Shown here one piece after another: positions 43,658 through 51,867 of a stretch of 64,000 nucleotides of DNA (within the stretch, counting starts at the first letter, position 1; every line of letters begins with the position of its first letter). This DNA is from Novosphingobium sp. SG707 (GTDB lineage: Bacteria > Pseudomonadota > Alphaproteobacteria > Sphingomonadales > Sphingomonadaceae), in assembly GCF_012275515.1 (NCBI RefSeq), contig NZ_JAAZQL010000010.1, forward strand, positions 1 to 64,000. The letters are read 5' to 3'. Made by a program: the position numbers and the translations under genes. The notes below the pieces were generated by a model, which saw only the letters and a list, made by a program, of their open reading frames with translations, did not search any database and was not told the origin of the DNA.

Positions 43658-44356
43658 TCAGGCCGCGTCGACCAGAACGATCTCGCTGTCCTCAATGGCC
43701 GTGACGCGCAGCACTTCGACATCGCTGATCGCCACGCCGTCGCGGGCCTTGATCGTCTGGTCCTCAATCCGCACCGCGCCAATGGCGGGCACCAGATAGG
43801 CCTTGCGGTCAGCCCCCAGCGGATATTCCGCAGTTTCACCGGCCTTCAAAGTGGCGCCCACCACGCGGGCATTGGTGCGGATGGGCAGCGCGTCGGCATC
43901 ATCGGCATAGCCGCTGGCCAGCGTCACGAAATGGCCCGAACGTTCGCCCTTGGGGAAAGGCTTGGCGCCCCATTGCGGCGCTTCGCCCTGATGGGTCGGG
44001 ATGATCCAGATCTGGAAGATCCTGGTCGTGATATCCTCAAGGTTATATTCCGAATGGCGGATGCCGGTGCCCGCGCTCATCACCTGGACGTCGCCCGCCT
44101 CGGTGCGGCCCTTGTTGCCCAGATTGTCCTGATGGGTGATCGCGCCTTCGCGGACATAGGTGATGATTTCCATATCGCGGTGCGGATGGGGAGGAAAACC
44201 GGTGCCCGGCGCAATCGTGTCATCGTTCCACACGCGCAGGTTGCCCCAGTGGACGCGGGCCGGATCGTGATATTCGGCAAAGGAAAAGTGGTGATGCGCG
44301 TCCAGCCAGCCATGGTTGGCCGCGCCAAGGGTTTCAAAGGGACGATGTTCGATCAT
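43658..44356 (-). CDS. Pirin family bicupin protein
   Basis: This 232-residue pirin has the N-terminal cupin with metal-binding residues in GFPPHPHRDMEIITYVREG and HQDNLGNKGRTEAGDVQVMSAGTGIRHSEYN. Bacterial pirins of the YhhW type can have quercetin 2,3-dioxygenase activity, and others act as redox or metabolic modulators. It is divergent from a LysR gene 109 bases away, a common arrangement in which LysR activates the pirin gene under electrophile or phenolic stress. Confidence 0.88.
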   Translation of the reverse strand: MIEHRPFETLGAANHGWLDAHHHFSFAEYHDPARVHWGNLRVWNDDTIAPGTGFPPHPHRDMEIITYVREGAITHQDNLGNKGRTEAGDVQVMSAGTGIRHSEYNLEDITTRIFQIWIIPTHQGEAPQWGAKPFPKGERSGHFVTLASGYADDADALPIRTNARVVGATLKAGETAEYPLGADRKAYLVPAIGAVRIEDQTIKARDGVAISDVEVLRVTAIEDSEIVLVDAA

Positions 44357-44465
44357 GGGTTATCTCCTGTGGGGCGTATCGGGGGAGCGCCCTTGCTGAA
44401 AACCGATTTAGCCCTTGCGGCCTGTTCTGATCAGAGGGATAAAATGATCGATAACGTTCGAGAAA

Positions 44466-45410
44466 ATGGAAAAGCGAGATTCGCGCATGAACAATCCGGG
44501 CACGCCGACCTTTGACCAGTTGCGCATTTTCCTCACCATCGTGGACACCGGCAGCTTTGCCGCCGCCGCGCGCAAGCTCAACCGCGCGGTCTCGGTCATA
44601 TCCTATGGCATCGCCAATCTGGAGGCGCAGCTTGGCCTGACCCTGTTCGACCGCGAGGGCACGCGCAAACCGACACTGACCGTGGCAGGCCGCGCGCTGC
44701 TCTCCGAGGCACGCGGGGTGGCGCAGGGCATCGACGCCCTGCGCGCCAAGGTCAAAGGGCTGCTCGACGGGCTGGAGGCCGAGGTCGATCTGGCGGTGGA
44801 CGTGATGCTGCCCGCGGACCGGCTGGGGCGCATCCTGCGGGCCTTTCGCGCGCAATTTCCCACCGTGCAATTGCGCCTGCATGTCGAGGCGCTGGGCGCA
44901 ATCACGGCGCTGGTGCTGGACGGCAAGGCGGTGATCGGCCTGTCGGGCCCGCTCTTCGCCGGGGTCGAGGGGCTGGAAAGCGTCAATGCCGGATCGGTGC
45001 CCATGGTGCCGGTGGCCGCGCCCGATCATCCGCTGGCGCAGATGGACCCGATCCTCCCCGGCGCTGGGCGTGATTATATCCAGCTCGTGCTGACCGACCG
45101 TTCGCGCTTTACCGAGGGGCAGGATTTCTCGGTGCTGTCGCCGCGCACATGGCGTCTGGCCGATCTTGGCGCCAAACATGCGCTGCTGCGCGAAGGGATC
45201 GGGTGGGGCAACATGCCCCTGCCGATGATCGAGGACGATCTGACCACCGGCACGCTCAGCCGCCTTGTGATGCCCGATCATCCGGGCGGCACCTATCGCT
45301 TTGCCGGGATCTGGCGGCGCGACACGCCCCCCGGTCCGGCGGCGGCCTGGCTGATCGAACAATTTGTAAATACGGCGGAAAACGGAGCGGACGATTTGCC
45401 CGATATCTGA
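44466..45410 (+). CDS. LysR-family transcriptional regulator
   Basis: This 314-residue regulator has the LysR helix-turn-helix (FDQLRIFLTIVDTGSFAAAA, then RAVSVISYGIANLEAQLGL, LFDREGTRKPTLT). The effector domain follows. Starts at 44466 or 44487 are both possible; the second drops seven charged residues and neither has a strong ribosome site. It is divergent from pirin and probably its regulator. Confidence 0.88.
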   Translation: MEKRDSRMNNPGTPTFDQLRIFLTIVDTGSFAAAARKLNRAVSVISYGIANLEAQLGLTLFDREGTRKPTLTVAGRALLSEARGVAQGIDALRAKVKGLLDGLEAEVDLAVDVMLPADRLGRILRAFRAQFPTVQLRLHVEALGAITALVLDGKAVIGLSGPLFAGVEGLESVNAGSVPMVPVAAPDHPLAQMDPILPGAGRDYIQLVLTDRSRFTEGQDFSVLSPRTWRLADLGAKHALLREGIGWGNMPLPMIEDDLTTGTLSRLVMPDHPGGTYRFAGIWRRDTPPGPAAAWLIEQFVNTAENGADDLPDI

Positions 45411-45412
45411 CG

Positions 45413-45455
45413 CAAGCCCCTTTTGGGGGGAATTTCCTCCCCCGGATCGGGCTTG
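45413..45455 (+). terminator. Terminator-like hairpin after LysR
   Basis: CAAGCCC (45413-45419) pairs with GGGCTTG (45449-45455), and a G-run and C-run inside (45425-45443) can extend the stem. It begins three bases past the LysR stop. No T-run follows. Confidence 0.4.
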
Positions 45456-45513
45456 GCGCGCGGGCGTCCTGTGCCATGTTGGGCATCGACAGCAAGCACA
45501 GGATCCGGCGAAA

Positions 45514-46056
45514 ATGACCCCGACATTGGCCCGCACACCGCCTCTTGCCGAAATCGCCCGCATCCCCGAACTGATCGAGGGCGCGCGGCGGTTTCTGGAC
45601 GAAGACGTGCATATGGCCCGCCATTATCTGGAGCGGATTTCGGCGCTTTTCGCGCCTTCCCCTTCCGGCCCGATCTATCTGGCCGAAAGGCCCGCCCCGC
45701 CCCCTGCCCCGGTCAAGGGCGGGCTGGCGGCATGGCAGATGCAAAAGGTGCTGGCCTATGTCGAAAGCCATCTGGACAAGACGCTTTCGACCGAGGAACT
45801 GGCCGGAGTGACGCGGCTGTCCACCGGCCATTTCTGCCGCGCGTTCAAGGCCAGCATGGGCGAAACGCCCCATGGCTTCATCATGCGCCAGCGCATCCGC
45901 CGCGCCCAGATCCTGATGGTGCAAAGCCGCGAAACGCTTTCGCAGATCGCCATTGCCTGCGGTCTGACCGATCAGGCCCATCTGACCCGCCTGTTCCGCC
46001 GCACCACCGGCACCACGCCGATGCAATGGCGCCGCCACTGGCAGGGCGAGATCTGA
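45514..46056 (+). CDS. AraC-family transcriptional regulator, short form
   Basis: This encodes 180 residues. Residues 75-178 hold the two AraC helix-turn-helix motifs (VESHLDKTLSTEELAGVTRL, FCRAFKASMGETPHGFIMRQ, AIACGLTDQAHLTRLFRRTT). The first 70 residues are too short for a normal AraC sensor domain and match nothing I recognise. It may thus be constitutively active or sense through a partner. The M17-domain gene follows 20 bases later on the same strand. Confidence 0.85.
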   Translation: MTPTLARTPPLAEIARIPELIEGARRFLDEDVHMARHYLERISALFAPSPSGPIYLAERPAPPPAPVKGGLAAWQMQKVLAYVESHLDKTLSTEELAGVTRLSTGHFCRAFKASMGETPHGFIMRQRIRRAQILMVQSRETLSQIAIACGLTDQAHLTRLFRRTTGTTPMQWRRHWQGEI

Positions 46057-46076
46057 AACAAGGCCGGAGATCCTCG

Positions 46077-46655
46077 ATGCCCCCGATACCGCCGCGCCCG
46101 CTGGGCCAATACCGGCATGTGCGCTTTGTCGCCGCCCAGATCGCGATTGAGGCCCCGGTCGATCTGCTGATCGTGGGGATGCAGGAAAAGGATGGCGGGC
46201 GCAGCGGGGCCGAACAGGTCGACCGCGCGCTGCACGGCACGCTGGGGCGGCTGCGCGCGGGCGGGATCTTTACCGGCATGGCGGGCGAGGAACTGACGCT
46301 CTGGGCGCCGCCCGCGCCGATCGGGGCGCGCTCGCTGATGCTGATCGGGCTGGGCGCTGGTCTGGCGGGCGATCCGTTGCGGATCGGCCGGCTGACCCGC
46401 CAGGCGATGCGCAGCACGCTTTGCACCCATGCGCGCAAGGTGGCCTGTCTGCTCGGCTGGAACGGGCTGGATATTGCCGAGGAGGGGATCGAGGAGATTG
46501 CGGCGGCGATGATGCGCGGCGCGCTTCTGGCGCTGGACGGGCTGGAAACCCCGCCCCGCCCCATCGAATGGATTTTCGACATTCGCAACGGTCAGGCCCA
46601 GCGCACCGCCGCCGCGCTGGAAAATGCCCTGGCAACATGGCATTCCCCGGAATGA
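46077..46655 (+). CDS. Stand-alone M17 aminopeptidase N-terminal-domain protein
   Basis: This 192-residue protein resembles only the N-terminal domain of leucyl aminopeptidases (PF02789): VDLLIVGMQEKDGGRSGAEQ, GGIFTGMAGEELTLWAP and GARSLMLIGLGAG follow that domain's order. The metal-binding peptidase domain is absent and the protein stops normally, so it is not simply a truncated enzyme. Macro-like folds of this type may bind nucleotides or nucleic acid. ATG at 46077 follows CGGAGA. Function unknown. Confidence 0.65.
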   Translation: MPPIPPRPLGQYRHVRFVAAQIAIEAPVDLLIVGMQEKDGGRSGAEQVDRALHGTLGRLRAGGIFTGMAGEELTLWAPPAPIGARSLMLIGLGAGLAGDPLRIGRLTRQAMRSTLCTHARKVACLLGWNGLDIAEEGIEEIAAAMMRGALLALDGLETPPRPIEWIFDIRNGQAQRTAAALENALATWHSPE

Positions 46656-46707
46656 GGCGCAGCGCGCCATTGTTGTAAGCAGGATCACCAGGGTTAACGG
46701 CCAGACC

Positions 46708-47373
46708 ATGCCATTCCATGCTCCAGACGGGCTTTACGCCCCGCGCGCCGCGCGCCCGCCGATCTCGGTGATGCTGGTGGATGATCACCTGCTGCTGCGC
46801 GAAGGCGTGCGCGCGGTGATCGGCACCCAGCCCGACCTCACCATCGCGGGCGAGGCCGAGGATGGCGCGCAGGCCATCGCGCTCTATGAGCGGCTGCGGC
46901 CCGATGTGGTGCTGATGGACCTGCAGATGCCCGACATGTCTGGGGTGGAGGCCATCGAGGCGATTCGCCGCGGCGATCCGGGCGCGCGCATCATCGTGCT
47001 GACCACCTTTTCCGGCGATGGGCGCGCGATCAAGGCCCTGCGCGCGGGCGCCATGGGCTATCTGCTCAAGGCCAGCCTGCGCAAGGAACTGCTCGATGCG
47101 ATTCGTTCGGTGTTCAACGGCGGCAAGCATCTGGACGCGCAGGTGGCCACCGCCATTGCGCTGCATGTGCTTGACGATGATCTGACCGAGCGCGAACTGG
47201 CGGTGCTGACACTGGCGGCGGCGGGCAATTCGAACAAGCAGATCGCCGCGCGCATCGGCCTGTCGGAGGAGACCGTCAAAGGCCATATGAAACAGGCCTT
47301 TGCCAAGCTGGGCGCGGCCGACCGCACCCATGCGGTGACCATTGCGGCCAAGCGAGGCCTGATCGAAATCTGA
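46708..47373 (+). CDS. NarL/LuxR-type response regulator
   Basis: This 221-residue response regulator has a receiver domain (Asp25-Asp26 acidic pair in VDDH, phospho-acceptor Asp71 in VVLMDLQMP) and a C-terminal LuxR helix-turn-helix (LTERELAVLTLAAAGNSNKQ, IGLSEETVKGHMKQAFAKLG). No histidine kinase is adjacent. The nearest is the HisKA_3 sensor at 54255-57182, the class that pairs with NarL regulators, at the far end of the same-strand gene run. The ribosome site is weak. Confidence 0.88.
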   Translation: MPFHAPDGLYAPRAARPPISVMLVDDHLLLREGVRAVIGTQPDLTIAGEAEDGAQAIALYERLRPDVVLMDLQMPDMSGVEAIEAIRRGDPGARIIVLTTFSGDGRAIKALRAGAMGYLLKASLRKELLDAIRSVFNGGKHLDAQVATAIALHVLDDDLTERELAVLTLAAAGNSNKQIAARIGLSEETVKGHMKQAFAKLGAADRTHAVTIAAKRGLIEI

Positions 47374-47421
47374 GGCCGCGCGGCGTCATCCAGCGCCCAA
47401 TCACGTCAAGCCTGTGCAAGA

Positions 47422-47508
47422 CGCAAACCAGCTGCTGCCCCTAGTTTGCGCCGCGTTCGACCTTGCATGCCTTTGTGGCGGCAGGGCCGTTCATTCGAAA
47501 AAATCGAA
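47422..47508 (+). promoter_or_regulatory. Inverted repeats upstream of the isochorismatase-like gene
   Basis: Two dyads lie in the 228-base gap after the response regulator. CGCAAAC / GTTTGCG has arms at 47422-47428 and 47444-47450. TTCGA-AAAAA-TCGAA spans 47494-47508. Either could bind the adjacent regulator; this is the longest gap in the gene run and the likely main promoter. Confidence 0.4.
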
Positions 47509-47601
47509 CAAACCGTAAGATCTTATCTCACTTACCTGAATTCATCGACCGGCATAACTTGCCCTCACAGCAACGATGCTGGCCCAACAAAGGATCCCCC
47601 G

Positions 47602-48261
47602 ATGACCATCACCGCCACCCCGACCCCCGGCAAGAGCCTGATTTCGCCCAAGGATCACACGCTGGTCCTGATCGATTTCCAATCGCAGATGGCCTTTGCC
47701 ACCAAGTCCATCGCCACCGAAGTGCTGCGCAGCAATGCCGCGCTGGTCGCCAATGCCGCCGCCTCGTTTGGCGTCTCCACCATCCTGACCACGGTGGCCG
47801 AAAAGAGCTTTTCCGGCCCGATGTTCAACGAAATCACCGATGCCTTTCCGGGTCAGCCGCTGCTCGACCGCACCAGCATGAACACCTGGGAAGACGCCGC
47901 CGTGATTGAGGAAGTGAACCGCATCGGCAAAGAGCGCATCATCTTTGCAGGCTTGTGGACCAGCGTCTGCATCGTCGGCCCGGTGGCATCGGCCATCGAT
48001 CAGGGTTTTGACGTCTATTTCATCGCCGACGCCTGCGGCGACATTTCGACCGAGGCCCATGAACGCGCCGTCCAGCGCATGATCCAGCTTGGCGCCAAGC
48101 CGATGACCTCGCTGCAATATATGCTTGAGCTTCAGCGCGACTGGGCGCGGGCCGAAACCTATGACAGCACCACCGGCATCGCCCGCCAGTGGGGCGGCGC
48201 CTATGGCCTGGGCATCACCTATGCCAAGACGATGTTCGGCGCGTCCGAAGGCGGACACTAA
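47602..48261 (+). CDS. Isochorismatase-family cysteine hydrolase (YcaC-like)
   Basis: This 219-residue hydrolase has the family triad: Asp in LVLIDFQSQMAFA, Lys in VAEKSFSGP region, and Cys in AGLWTSVCIVGPVA. Isochorismatase-fold cysteine hydrolases act on amides, nicotinamide or N-carbamoyl compounds. It leads a plus-strand run with an amidohydrolase, suggesting consecutive C-N bond cleavage. AAAGGA precedes the ATG at 47602. Confidence 0.85.
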   Translation: MTITATPTPGKSLISPKDHTLVLIDFQSQMAFATKSIATEVLRSNAALVANAAASFGVSTILTTVAEKSFSGPMFNEITDAFPGQPLLDRTSMNTWEDAAVIEEVNRIGKERIIFAGLWTSVCIVGPVASAIDQGFDVYFIADACGDISTEAHERAVQRMIQLGAKPMTSLQYMLELQRDWARAETYDSTTGIARQWGGAYGLGITYAKTMFGASEGGH

Positions 48262-48354
48262 GCCGACCGGGACCGGCCTGCGGCGCACTCCGCCCAATCC
48301 CCCCGAGACGCAGGTCGGTCCCGACTTTTCCCCCTTGGTTCAGGAGCTCCCCCG

Positions 48355-48600
48355 ATGAAACTCTATCTCCTCTCGCTGGGCGCCGGATTGCTGGTAGGCG
48401 TGATCTACAGCCTGCTGGGTGTGCGTTCGCCCGCGCCGCCGATCATCGCGCTGGTGGGCCTGCTGGGCATTCTGGCCGGTGAACAACTGGTGCCGATTGC
48501 CCGCCGCGCGATTCAGGGACAGGATGTCGCCTGCTATATCCGCGGCAATTGCGCCGATCATGTGCTGGGCCAATTGCCCGGAAACCCTGACAAAAACTAA
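48355..48600 (+). CDS. XapX domain-containing small membrane protein
   Basis: This 81-residue protein matches the XapX/DUF1427 family (LLSLGAGLLVGVIYSLLGVR; IALVGLLGILAGEQ), with two membrane helices (about 3-22 and 29-48). XapX proteins are of unknown role and often accompany amidohydrolases. A CAGGAG site lies before the ATG. The C-terminal tail from residue 57 contains two cysteines in VACYIRGNCADH. Confidence 0.83.
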   Translation: MKLYLLSLGAGLLVGVIYSLLGVRSPAPPIIALVGLLGILAGEQLVPIARRAIQGQDVACYIRGNCADHVLGQLPGNPDKN

Positions 48601-48645
48601 TCCTGACAAAAACTGATCCCTTTCCCCCAACCGGAGCCTTCCCCC

Positions 48646-50493
48646 ATGGCCGACCTGATCATCACCAACGCCAAGGTTTCCACCCTTGACCGCGAAAACC
48701 CCGAGGCCGAAGCCATCGCCATCCGCGACGGCAAATTCCTGGCCGTGGGCAGCGGAAAGGATGTGCGCGCCGCCGTCCTGCCCGATGCGCAGGTGATCGA
48801 TGCGGGCCGCCGCCGCGTGATCCCCGGCCTGATCGACAGCCATATGCACATCATCCGGGGCGGGCTGAATTTCAACATGGAGCTGCGCTGGGACGGCGTG
48901 CCCTCGCTCTCGGAAGCGATGGCGATGCTCAAAGCTCAGGTTGACCGCACCCCCGCCCCGCAATGGGTGCGCGTGGTGGGCGGTTTCACCGAGCACCAGT
49001 TTGCCGAAAAGCGCCTGCCCACGCTGGCCGAGCTCAATGCCGTGGCGCCCGATACGCCGGTGTTCATCCTGCACCTTTATGACCGCGCGCTGCTCAATGC
49101 CGCCGCGCTGCGGGTGGTGGGCTATACCAAGGACACGCCCAACCCTCCGGGCGGCGAGATTGTCCGCGACAGCATGGGCAACCCCACCGGGCTCTTGCTG
49201 GCCCAGCCCAATGCGACGATCCTCTATTCGACGCTGGCCAAGGGGCCGAAGCTGCCGCAGGAGTACCAGCTCAACTCCACCCGCCATTTCATGCGTGATG
49301 TCAATGCCTTGGGCGTAACGGGCGTGATCGACGCGGGCGGCGGGTCGCAGAATTATCCCGACGATTACGAAATCATCGAAAAGCTGCATCAGGACGACCA
49401 ACTGACCGTCCGCATCAGCTATAACCTCTTCACGCAAAAGCCCAAGGAAGAACTGGCCGATTTCTCCGGCTGGGTGAAACAGGTGACGCCGGGTCAGGGC
49501 GATGACACCTATCGCCACAATGGGGCGGGCGAAATGCTGGTCTATTCCGCCGCCGATTTTGAAGATTTCCGCGCGCCCCGCCCCGACATGCCCCCCAGCA
49601 TGGAAGGCGACCTTGAACCCGTCATCCGCCTGCTGGCCGAACACCGCTGGCCCTGGCGCCTGCACGCCACCTATGACCAGACGATCAGCCGCGCGCTCGA
49701 TGTCTATGAAAAGGTGAACCGCGATATTCCGCTGGCCGGCATCAACTGGTTCTTTGACCATGCCGAAACCATCAGCGACCGCAACATCGACCGCATCGCG
49801 GCGCTGGGCGGGGGCATCGCGGTCCAGCACCGCATGGCGTTTCAGGGCGAATATTTCGTCGAGCAATATGGCGCAAAAGCCGCCGAACGCACGCCCCCGA
49901 TCAACAAGATGATCGCGGCCGGCATCCCGGTGGGCGCCGGCACCGACGCCACCCGCGTCGCCAGCTATAATCCGTGGGTCTCGCTGTCATGGCTGGTCAC
50001 GGGGCGCACGTTGGGCGGATTGCGGCTCTATCCTTCGGCCAACCGCGTTTCGCGCGACAAGGCTCTGGCCATGTGGACCCATGAAAACACGTGGTTTTCC
50101 AATGAAGTGGGCAAGAAGGGCCAGATCAAGGCGGGCCAACTCGCCGATCTTGCCATCCTGTCCGACGATTATTTCACCGTGCCCGAACATGAAATCGTCC
50201 ATATCCGCTCTGTCCTGACCCTGCTGGGCGGCAAGGTGGTGCATGGCGAGGGTAAATATGAGCCGCTGGCCCCCGCCCTGCCCCGCGCGATGCCCGACTG
50301 GTCGCCGGTCGCCACCTTTGGCGGATACCACAAGACCCGCGAGGCCCGCGCGAAACTGGCATCGGCCTGCGCCTGTCATTCCTCCTGCGCGGTCCATGGC
50401 CATGACCATGCCGCCGCCCTTGACGCCAGCGTTCCGGCCGGTGATCCCCAAAGCTTCTGGGGTGCGCTGGGCTGCGGCTGCTGGGCTGTCTGA
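48646..50493 (+). CDS. Amidohydrolase (YtcJ/NfdA-like) with Cys/His-rich C-terminal tail
   Basis: This 615-residue metal-dependent amidohydrolase (Amidohydro_3) has HMH at 66-68 within GLIDSHMHII, DHAETIS, and the late Asp in GAGTDATRVASYNPW. Family members hydrolyse exocyclic amides, including N-substituted formamides. The last 44 residues (572-615) are unusual: cysteines at 575, 577, 581, 610 and 612, and histidines at 578, 584, 586 and 588. That tail may bind metal. GGAG precedes the ATG. Confidence 0.83.
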   Translation: MADLIITNAKVSTLDRENPEAEAIAIRDGKFLAVGSGKDVRAAVLPDAQVIDAGRRRVIPGLIDSHMHIIRGGLNFNMELRWDGVPSLSEAMAMLKAQVDRTPAPQWVRVVGGFTEHQFAEKRLPTLAELNAVAPDTPVFILHLYDRALLNAAALRVVGYTKDTPNPPGGEIVRDSMGNPTGLLLAQPNATILYSTLAKGPKLPQEYQLNSTRHFMRDVNALGVTGVIDAGGGSQNYPDDYEIIEKLHQDDQLTVRISYNLFTQKPKEELADFSGWVKQVTPGQGDDTYRHNGAGEMLVYSAADFEDFRAPRPDMPPSMEGDLEPVIRLLAEHRWPWRLHATYDQTISRALDVYEKVNRDIPLAGINWFFDHAETISDRNIDRIAALGGGIAVQHRMAFQGEYFVEQYGAKAAERTPPINKMIAAGIPVGAGTDATRVASYNPWVSLSWLVTGRTLGGLRLYPSANRVSRDKALAMWTHENTWFSNEVGKKGQIKAGQLADLAILSDDYFTVPEHEIVHIRSVLTLLGGKVVHGEGKYEPLAPALPRAMPDWSPVATFGGYHKTREARAKLASACACHSSCAVHGHDHAAALDASVPAGDPQSFWGALGCGCWAV

Positions 50494-50529
50494 TCCTCTT
50501 CCCCCCTTTTTTCAATGGAGTCCCCCGCC

Positions 50530-51405
50530 ATGAAATCTCTCGCTTTTACCATCGCTCTCGTTCTGGCCGCCCCCGCCGCCGCAAAACCTGGCACCACCCC
50601 GGACGTCGGCGTCGCCCCGCAATATGACACCACCCATGTCTATGTGCCCGAAGGCGATTTCGATCGCTTCGTCGCCAGTTTCTCGGCCACTTTCGGCGGC
50701 ACCACCAGCAAGCAGGGCACCTTTCAGGTCACCCCCACACCCAGCCTCACCAAATCGCAACTGGTGCTGACCCCTGCGGGCACGGTGTCGGTGTTCGGGT
50801 TCAAGACGCCGGTCCCCTATCCCTTCGGCGATGAGCGCACCGGCTATCTGGTGACCGATATGGACAAGGCCGTGGTGGCCGCGCGGCGTCATGGCGCGAT
50901 CCGCCGCCTCAATGATTTTCCCGATCCCATCGGCCGCGATGTCGTCGTCCAATGGCCGGGCGGGGTGAACATGCAGCTCTATTGGCACACCGCCACGCCG
51001 CATTACGCGCCGCTCGCCACGGTCCCGGAAAACCGCATCTATCTGACCGCCGATGCGGCGGACGCTTTCCTCAAAAGCTGGGGCGGCTATGCCCATGCCA
51101 GCATCACCGCCGATGACCGCAAGGCCCCGGGCGCCGAAGTGGGCCAGACCGGCAAGACCATCCGCCGCGTTTCCCTAACCAGCCATTACGGCAAGATGGT
51201 GGTGTTTGTCTCTGATGGTCAGTTGCCCTGGCCCTATGGCCGCGACATGACCGGCTATCAGGTGCCGGATCTCGCCGCCACGCTGGACAAGGCCAAGGCC
51301 AATGGCGCGGAGCTTCTCGTCGCCCCCTACACCGTCGGCACCCGCCAGAGCGCGATTGTCCGCTTCCCCGGCGGCTATATCGCCGAAGTGCATCAGGGCG
51401 CCTGA
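50530..51405 (+). CDS. Secreted glyoxalase/VOC-superfamily protein
   Basis: This 291-residue protein has a signal peptide (1-18, ending APAAA). The mature protein contains two VOC-like modules, each with the pattern of a beta strand, a DRTGYLVTD- or DMTGYQVPD-type helix region and a terminal PGG.-(V/I)-(N/A)-(M/E) strand. Such proteins bind small molecules with or without metal. ATG at 50530 is preferred over 50515 because GGAG sits nine bases before it and it starts the signal peptide. Confidence 0.7.
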   Translation: MKSLAFTIALVLAAPAAAKPGTTPDVGVAPQYDTTHVYVPEGDFDRFVASFSATFGGTTSKQGTFQVTPTPSLTKSQLVLTPAGTVSVFGFKTPVPYPFGDERTGYLVTDMDKAVVAARRHGAIRRLNDFPDPIGRDVVVQWPGGVNMQLYWHTATPHYAPLATVPENRIYLTADAADAFLKSWGGYAHASITADDRKAPGAEVGQTGKTIRRVSLTSHYGKMVVFVSDGQLPWPYGRDMTGYQVPDLAATLDKAKANGAELLVAPYTVGTRQSAIVRFPGGYIAEVHQGA

Positions 51406-51408
51406 GCC

Positions 51409-51867
51409 ATGGATACGCGCCCAGACTTCACCCACCGCGACCCAGCCATGATCGACGCCATCCTGGAATGGCCGATGACATGGACCATCGCCCGCCTCGC
51501 GCTGGTGGGGCCTTATCTGCTGGGTGGGATCGTCAAATTGAGCGACCTTCCCGCCACCGCCGCCGAACAGGCGCATTTCGGGCTGAACCCACCCGCGCTC
51601 TGGGCCGCGATCACGATTGCGGTTGAACTGATCGGGCCGCTGCTGGTGCTTTCGGGGCGGCTGGTGTGGCTGGGGGCGGGGATGCTGGGCGTTTTCACGC
51701 TGCTGGCGGCCTGCGTGGCCAATGCCTTCTGGGCGATGCCCGCCGGGCAGGACCGCTTTATGGCCACCAATGCCTTTTTCGAACATATCGGCCTGATCGG
51801 CGGCTTCGTGCTGGTCGCGCTGGTTTCGGAACGGGCACAGCGTCGTGACGGAACGGGCCGTGCGTAA
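51409..51867 (+). CDS. DoxX-like integral membrane protein
   Basis: This encodes up to 152 residues with four predicted membrane helices, and the DoxX-type segments LARLALVGPYLLGGIVKLSD-like start and VELIGPLLVLSGRLVWLGAGM. DoxX proteins associate with redox or envelope stress roles but lack a firm function. An internal ATG at 51448 could be the true start. The 3' end overlaps the next gene by 23 bases. Confidence 0.75.
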   Translation: MDTRPDFTHRDPAMIDAILEWPMTWTIARLALVGPYLLGGIVKLSDLPATAAEQAHFGLNPPALWAAITIAVELIGPLLVLSGRLVWLGAGMLGVFTLLAACVANAFWAMPAGQDRFMATNAFFEHIGLIGGFVLVALVSERAQRRDGTGRA

